64,000 bases of DNA, taken from assembly GCA_024500155.1 (NCBI GenBank), contig CM044857.1:48255001-48319000 (forward strand), given 5' to 3'. The notes below the pieces were generated by a model that was not told the DNA's origin, did not search any database, and worked only from the letters and a program-made list of their open reading frames with translations. Positions 59,901-64,000 of this stretch are shown here, in pieces; the stretch's first letter is position 1, and each line of letters opens with the position of its first letter. The DNA comes from Chenopodium formosanum. Lineage: Eukaryota > Streptophyta > Magnoliopsida > Caryophyllales > Amaranthaceae. The translations under genes and the position numbers were made by a program.

Positions 59901-60404
59901 AAAAACCAAACTATACAGGATTGACATGTATGAATCAAAGCGGCAATTCATAAAAACAACAAATCAGAACCTATTAATGCAAGGAGAACAAAAATACTAT
60001 TCCATATCGAACCATCAATATAATGATGAAGATGACGATGATCAAAATAGCAAGTAAGATGAAAATATATCATAATTTTGAAATTTCGAAAGTTCATCCT
60101 CAATTCATAAATCAAAGACACATAAATCAAATCCAAAAAAGTATGATTCACAACAAATTAATCATAAATGAATCACGAATAATAATCATAATACTGCCAA
60201 ATTCTAAGTGTTCAAACTAAAATTAGCGTGGAAATGAAGCAAAAATCAAAATCAAGGCACGAAAACCAACATGTTAGTCGTAACTAAAAATCAATTGCGC
60301 AGGAAAAGTAAGATACTTTAAGATTAAGCATAGTACCTGAAATTGAAGGTTGATCTGAAAGGAGCAGGCAACTCCAACACTGACCTAAGGTCGTACGATT
60401 CCAT
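50961..60404 (-). CDS. MER3: Meiotic DNA helicase MER3 / ROCK-N-ROLLERS (HFM1 family)
   Basis: Twenty-seven exons on the minus strand: 60404-60337, 59603-59420, 58979-58818, 58726-58489, 58408-58372, 58276-58230, 57929-57892, 57715-57694, 57599-57387, 57283-57127, 57035-56984, 55750-55679, 55540-55491, 55404-55287, 55213-55150, 55012-54929, 54794-54669, 54588-54392, 54300-54112, 54029-53781, 53685-53636, 53427-53410, 52931-52849, 52412-52217, 52075-52038, 51952-51620, 51544-50961. The frame stays open for 1222 aa. Motifs: Walker A APTGSGKT 47-54, DEVH 165-168, SAT 208-210, NTLAHGINLPAHT, motif VI QMCGRAGRP from 406, then a Sec63-type region with helix-hairpin-helix LPGIGMVTAK at 697-706, and a low-complexity C-terminal tail. 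Family role: 3'-5' unwinding that stabilises recombination intermediates for interfering (class I) crossovers in meiotic prophase, in the nucleus. Introns 7 and 14 use GC donors; exon 22 is only 18 nt. Motif VI has Cys where Arabidopsis has Ser. The C-terminal exons are least certain. Confidence 0.94.
52165..52186. repeat. G22 homopolymer in MER3 intron 24
   Basis: Twenty-two guanines (cytosines in the transcript) after a GT microsatellite. The longest G/C homopolymer in the window. Confidence 0.9.
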
Positions 60405-61021
60405 TATTTCGCGAACTTAAACCCTAGAAAATCAACCAAACACAGAAAATCAACCATAATTTAAGTATTGATCATGAATTGTAGCGACGAACATCGATTG
60501 AGTCTAATTTACAAAATGTGGTTCAATTTAGGGTTTCTCGCAATAAAAATCGACATGTTACGTAATATTCAACAGAATTACGCCGATCTTATGCCGAATT
60601 CTGAAATTAGCAAATTATCAAAATAGAATTCAAAGTAATTCAAACCTGTAATTTGAAAAATAGTTGAAGGTGTGTTGAATTACTGAAGCATATCACCAAA
60701 TTCAAAGAGAGAGAGAGATTTTGAACAGAGAGAATCACCTGATGTTATGAGTAGCGCAGAAGCTGGCAAATGAATTGAATGTCGAAAACTCGACGGAGGT
60801 ATGAAAAGCTAACGACTGAAGGTGCCAAAATTTGTATGCGTCGTTTCCTCTTTCAATCGTTGTGTGCGCGCTTAAATAAACCCAGCAAAAGTGAAAAACG
60901 GCAAAATCATTCTTTTAGTGAGGGTGTTTTGGTCCTATTTGAGTTATTTATTTAGTACATTACTTATTTGCTCCTCCCGTCTCAAAATAACGTCATTTAT
61001 TTGACAATTCCGTTAGATTAG
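60405..61021. other. Promoter and 5' UTR side of MER3
   Basis: AT-rich with a short GA repeat near 60704-60718 and CGC-containing segments near 60860-60870. An intron in the 5' UTR is possible but not demonstrable. No other gene seen. Confidence 0.5.
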
Positions 61022-61032
61022 CTACCTAGCCG

Positions 61033-61116
61033 GTTTTTTTTTTTTTTTCTATTCTTTGGGGTGGTTAGAGAGCTATAAGGACGAAGGTGAGAATCGAACC
61101 CAAGATCTCTCACTGT
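61033..61116 (-). mobile_element. 5'-truncated SINE with 11-bp target duplication
   Basis: On the minus strand the 84-bp body contains the box-B sequence GGGTTCGATTCTC and ends in a run of about 15 A. It is flanked by the perfect 11-bp repeat CTACCTAGCCG (61022-61032 and 61117-61127). Poly-A plus a long target duplication shows insertion by LINE machinery. No box A is present, so it is 5' truncated. The 1178-1260 repeat is related. Confidence 0.85.
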
Positions 61117-61391
61117 CTACCTAGCCGATTTATAGTGATTATAAATAATAAAATAACGCGTGTAAGTAAAGACGTGTAAGTAGCATTGCTAAGATAATTT
61201 GACAATATATAATAAAATAACACAATTACTCACTTTTGAGGTACGTGGCACATATAAAAATTTGAAGTGGATATATTTTACGCCTAACAACAACTATTTT
61301 GACGATAAATCTCAGTCTACATGTTGGGAGTGGAAAATGAAAATTATTTTAGTAGGTGTAAGTGTAACACTTTGTGGTGTTTGTATCATAA

Positions 61392-61741
61392 AGCAAGTTT
61401 AGCCCTAAATTTTAAACTTGAATGTGACATCATCTTCGGTAGTTCCCATTAAAAATATTATCATCAAATTCTTGTTAAGAGTTGCACAAATTTAGCACTT
61501 TAGCCCTAAGACTCAAATATATGACATATTATATGTAGAAAAGTGTAAAAAAAATGATAATAAAAATAAAAGTAAGGTGGGTCCCAATCTCAAGTCTTAA
61601 GTTGAGCCTTGGAATTTCAAGACTCAACTTGAAACTTGCTTGAGATTTAAGAAGAAAAATGGGAAAAATCTTAAACATAAGTATTAAAACTCAAAATGAT
61701 GATGTCACCCCAAGTCTTAAGACTTGGGGCTAAACTTGCTC
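61392..61741. mobile_element. Tourist-type (PIF/Harbinger) MITE (350 bp)
   Basis: Inverted ends AGCAAGTTTAGCCC at the left and the complement of GGGGCTAAACTTGCTC at the right, flanked by TAA on both sides (61389-61391 and 61742-61744). GTGACATCATC occurs in inverted orientation just inside each end. The interior is AT-rich, with repeated AAGTCTTAAG-type words. Non-coding. Confidence 0.78.
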
Positions 61742-61744
61742 TAA

Positions 61745-62223
61745 TATCAAGTGCGTGTCAGTGATTGTAGACAACTCAAAGTTCAAATTGAATTTAAAAT
61801 TTGATTGACTGAAACCTAAAATGACAGCATACTATAGAATTATAAATTTCTTCCCTGCTTAAGAGTTCTAATACGAAGTATTATCTTTTGAGAGTTGCAT
61901 CATTCTCAATTTGAAGCTTTCTCTATGCTATTGTGTAGGTTTTGTTTACTTGTGAGTGAATTTAGCATTTATGTAATCTACAATACAATACATAGTATCT
62001 CTTTAAGACAATTACATCATTTTTATTTCCGAGTCGTAAAGATCATAAGTTTGAGTAATAAGGTTATGAAGCTAGGAACATATGAAATGGGTCATGGCAT
62101 TATGGATTTATGGCAACGTTGATGACACGTCTCATTTTCTTTTAATAGAAGCAGAATTATCATTCCAGATAATTGGATGTAATATAATCAACCTTTTTTT
62201 TAATAAAACAATGTTTTACATGG
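61745..62223. other. Gene-free spacer
   Basis: AT-rich spacer between a MITE and the hAT element. No gene recognised. Confidence 0.6.
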
Positions 62224-62231
62224 TTTACCAC

Positions 62232-63287
62232 CAGGCCCGTTTCTGAGATTTTAGTGGCCTAGGGCGAATATATAAATTGAGGCCCTTATTATGAACAAGC
62301 ATTTTTTTAAGGGTATGCAAAATGAAAGATTAGCTTCCTCAATTATAATTTCAAGCTCAAATATCAAATATGAAAACGCATTAGTTATATGTTGTTAATC
62401 TTAACCAAAATTCTCCTAGAGTTTTAATTTTTAATTACGGAAAAATATTAAGTTGTAACTTGTAAACGATATGAAAAATAAAAAATCAAATTGCTTGTTT
62501 AATTACAATAATAAATAAAAAAACTAAAAAAATCTAAATTATAACTACTAATTTACTACACTCAGTACTCATCATCCGTGAGTATGATAAGCTAGTAAAA
62601 TAAATAAACCCCTAATTTATCTAATTAAGGGCTACATAAGTGCATCATCTCATTTATCTTAATTAAATCCTTTTGTTGTTACTTTTTTAAAATCTTAATT
62701 AAAGTTTAGATTGTAGAGCATAAACCTTACTAAATTCAGATTGTTATACACAATTTATCTATATTTACTTTTTATTTTTAATAAAGAAAAGGAAGTTGCA
62801 AAACAGAATATGAAGAATTGAAGAAATTGAACACAAACCTTGCAATATTAGACAATGCCACAGTGATTTGGTGAAAGATTGAGAAAAATTAATCCAAAAT
62901 TTAGATGGTAGAACATTACAGAGCCACTCAAATTCAATAATTAAGTAGAGTTTGTAAATAAATAAGAAGAAACAAATTGTGTAGATGAGTTATGGACTTT
63001 ACTGGAGACTGATTTTACCAGTAATTTCTTCTGAGAAATATAGTGTAATAGAATTTGGATAGACTTTGGAAAAATTACGAAAATCAAGGGAATTGGGATA
63101 CTCGTATTTAATTTTTTTTTGGAAACTAACAAATTGCACTGATTACTGACGACTTGAGAGTATGAAGCAGTTTTAATTTTTTTTTTTTTATTCCATAATT
63201 TTGAGGCCCTTTTAAAATCAATTTTGGGCCTTACAAAGCTGGGCCCAGGGCGGTTGCCCCACCTGCCCCGCCTCAGCTACGGCCCTG
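62232..63287. mobile_element. Non-autonomous hAT element (1056 bp)
   Basis: Ends CAGGCCCG and the complement of CGGCCCTG, in a classic CAGGGC-type hAT terminus, with the perfect 8-bp duplication TTTACCAC on both sides (62224-62231 and 63288-63295). Subterminal segments contain GGCCTAGGGCG and GGGCCCAGGGCGG in opposite orientation and repeated GAGGCCCTT words. The centre is AT-rich with no transposase frame. Confidence 0.9.
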
Positions 63288-63325
63288 TTTACCACTAATT
63301 TACCGTCGCAAAGAGGATAGCATGG

Positions 63326-63344
63326 AAAAAAAAAAGAACAAAAA
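63326..63344 (-). terminator. RNA polymerase III terminator of tRNA-Asn
   Basis: Two bases after the tRNA 3' end the minus strand has T5 followed by a second run of about ten T, a strong Pol III stop signal. Confidence 0.75.
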
Positions 63345-63345
63345 T

Positions 63346-63369
63346 CGCTAGAAGGAGGGGTCGAACCTC

Positions 63370-63402
<33 letters not shown>

Positions 63403-63419
63403 AACTGAGCTATTCCAGC
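63346..63419 (-). tRNA. tRNA-Asn (anticodon GUU)
   Basis: A 74-nt cloverleaf folds on the minus strand. The acceptor stem GCTGGAA pairs with TTCTAGC with one G-U pair. The D arm is GCTCAGTTGGTTAGAGC, which is also box A. The anticodon arm is TGTGG-CTGTTAA-CCACA, giving anticodon GTT. The T arm is GGAGG-TTCGACC-CCTCC, which is also box B. There is no intron and no encoded CCA, as expected for a nuclear cytosolic tRNA. A poly-T terminator follows. All determinants are intact, so it is probably functional. Confidence 0.97.
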
Positions 63420-63555
63420 TTCGTTGGTATTACTATTAGCATAATTTTTTTTAAAAAAAAATTTACAGCTTGCACTTAAATTACTCCAGGTATTTTACTC
63501 GTATTTTTTATCGCTTTCAACTTTAATTACTACTTGGGTGCAGAAACTGTCGTTT

Positions 63556-63586
<31 letters not shown>

Positions 63587-64000
63587 GTGACAAAAGTCAT
63601 TTAACATGATGAAAGCAAGGAAGTCACGTCAATAATTATCTTAAAAATATTTAACGGAATCAAAATACATTTGATAAATTTTAATGGAGTTATTTGATAC
63701 AAACATAAGCAATTTTATTGGAAGAGTTTTCAATGGCTGCAATAAAATTGTAGGCATTGAAACTGTTTTCAATCTCGACCCTTTAAATTTTATGGATCAA
63801 TCTAGTCCGTCCGTGTAGTATTTTGATATTAAAAAAAAAAAAAATGTATTACTCACTTGAAAAAATGTTTTGTCGCCATTTATGGTTTCTACATCTCCAT
63901 CAAATATGCATACAACCATGAGCCATATAAGCATGTTGTAAACATGGTGATCTGATTATGTAATTAAGAATTAACAAAGGGTAATTGGATTTTCCCCCAC
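63420..64000. other. Gene-free right edge
   Basis: AT-rich DNA with a T28 run at 63559-63586. No gene or element boundary recognised before the window ends. Confidence 0.6.

Noticed and set aside
61060..61125. Possible tRNA gene because of the GGTTCGATTC box
   Set aside because: No acceptor, D or anticodon stems; it is the truncated body of a SINE.
1..64000. CRISPR array, prokaryotic operon, integron or phage
   Set aside because: No regularly spaced direct repeats or prokaryotic gene organisation; introns, plant gene families and plant transposons show nuclear plant DNA.

Overview
This 64 kb window is nuclear DNA from a flowering plant, most likely a eudicot. The genes are intron-rich with GT..AG (a few GC..AG) splice sites, the intergenic DNA is very AT-rich, there is a eukaryotic tRNA-Asn gene, and plant DNA transposons, solo LTRs and SINEs are dense. 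Gene order and repeat style would fit Caryophyllales/Amaranthaceae, but that is a weak inference.

Layout. (1) 0.7-2.2 kb, minus: the first two coding exons of a membrane-anchored alpha/beta-hydrolase-family gene that runs off the left edge. (2) 2.2-19.6 kb: gene-free accessory DNA with two non-autonomous hAT elements (5484-7036 and 9702-10267, each with a perfect 8-bp target duplication), a probable solo LTR, a Stowaway MITE, a Mutator-like element and Harbinger-type MITEs. (3) 19.8-30.8 kb, plus: a YUCCA10/11-type flavin monooxygenase pair. The first copy is intact (4 exons, 386 aa). The second is a pseudogene with a lost start codon, two frameshifting indels, a 77-bp exonic tandem duplication and a nonsense codon. 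A 2.5-kb solo LTR lies between them. (4) 31.2-33.6 kb: nested MITEs, the 3' end of a LINE encoding a restriction-like endonuclease and flanked on both sides by TAA microsatellite, and a Mutator-like element carrying a protein-coding fragment that ends about 76 bp upstream of the next start codon. (5) 33.6-43.0 kb, plus: a complete 12-exon ABC1/ADCK1-type atypical kinase (ATH9-like, 544 aa). (6) 45.5-50.3 kb, plus: a complete 6-exon GDSL/SGNH esterase (CPRD49-like, 256 aa). Its promoter side carries a third hAT element and its second intron a Mutator-like element. (7) 51.0-60.4 kb, minus: a complete 27-exon meiotic DNA helicase MER3/ROCK-N-ROLLERS (1222 aa), convergent with the esterase. (8) 61-64 kb: a SINE with 11-bp target duplication, a Tourist-type MITE, a fourth hAT element and a tRNA-Asn(GUU) gene.

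The genes do not form a pathway: they are unrelated housekeeping, meiotic and auxin genes. The coding models were built by joining exons at splice sites so that reading frame and family similarity are kept throughout. All four complete models give lengths close to the known family members. I found no clearly new molecular system. The most unusual items are the RLE-type LINE end in TAA repeats, the gene-fragment-carrying Mutator-like element beside the ATH9-like start, and the decaying YUCCA copy with a hairpin in its intron.
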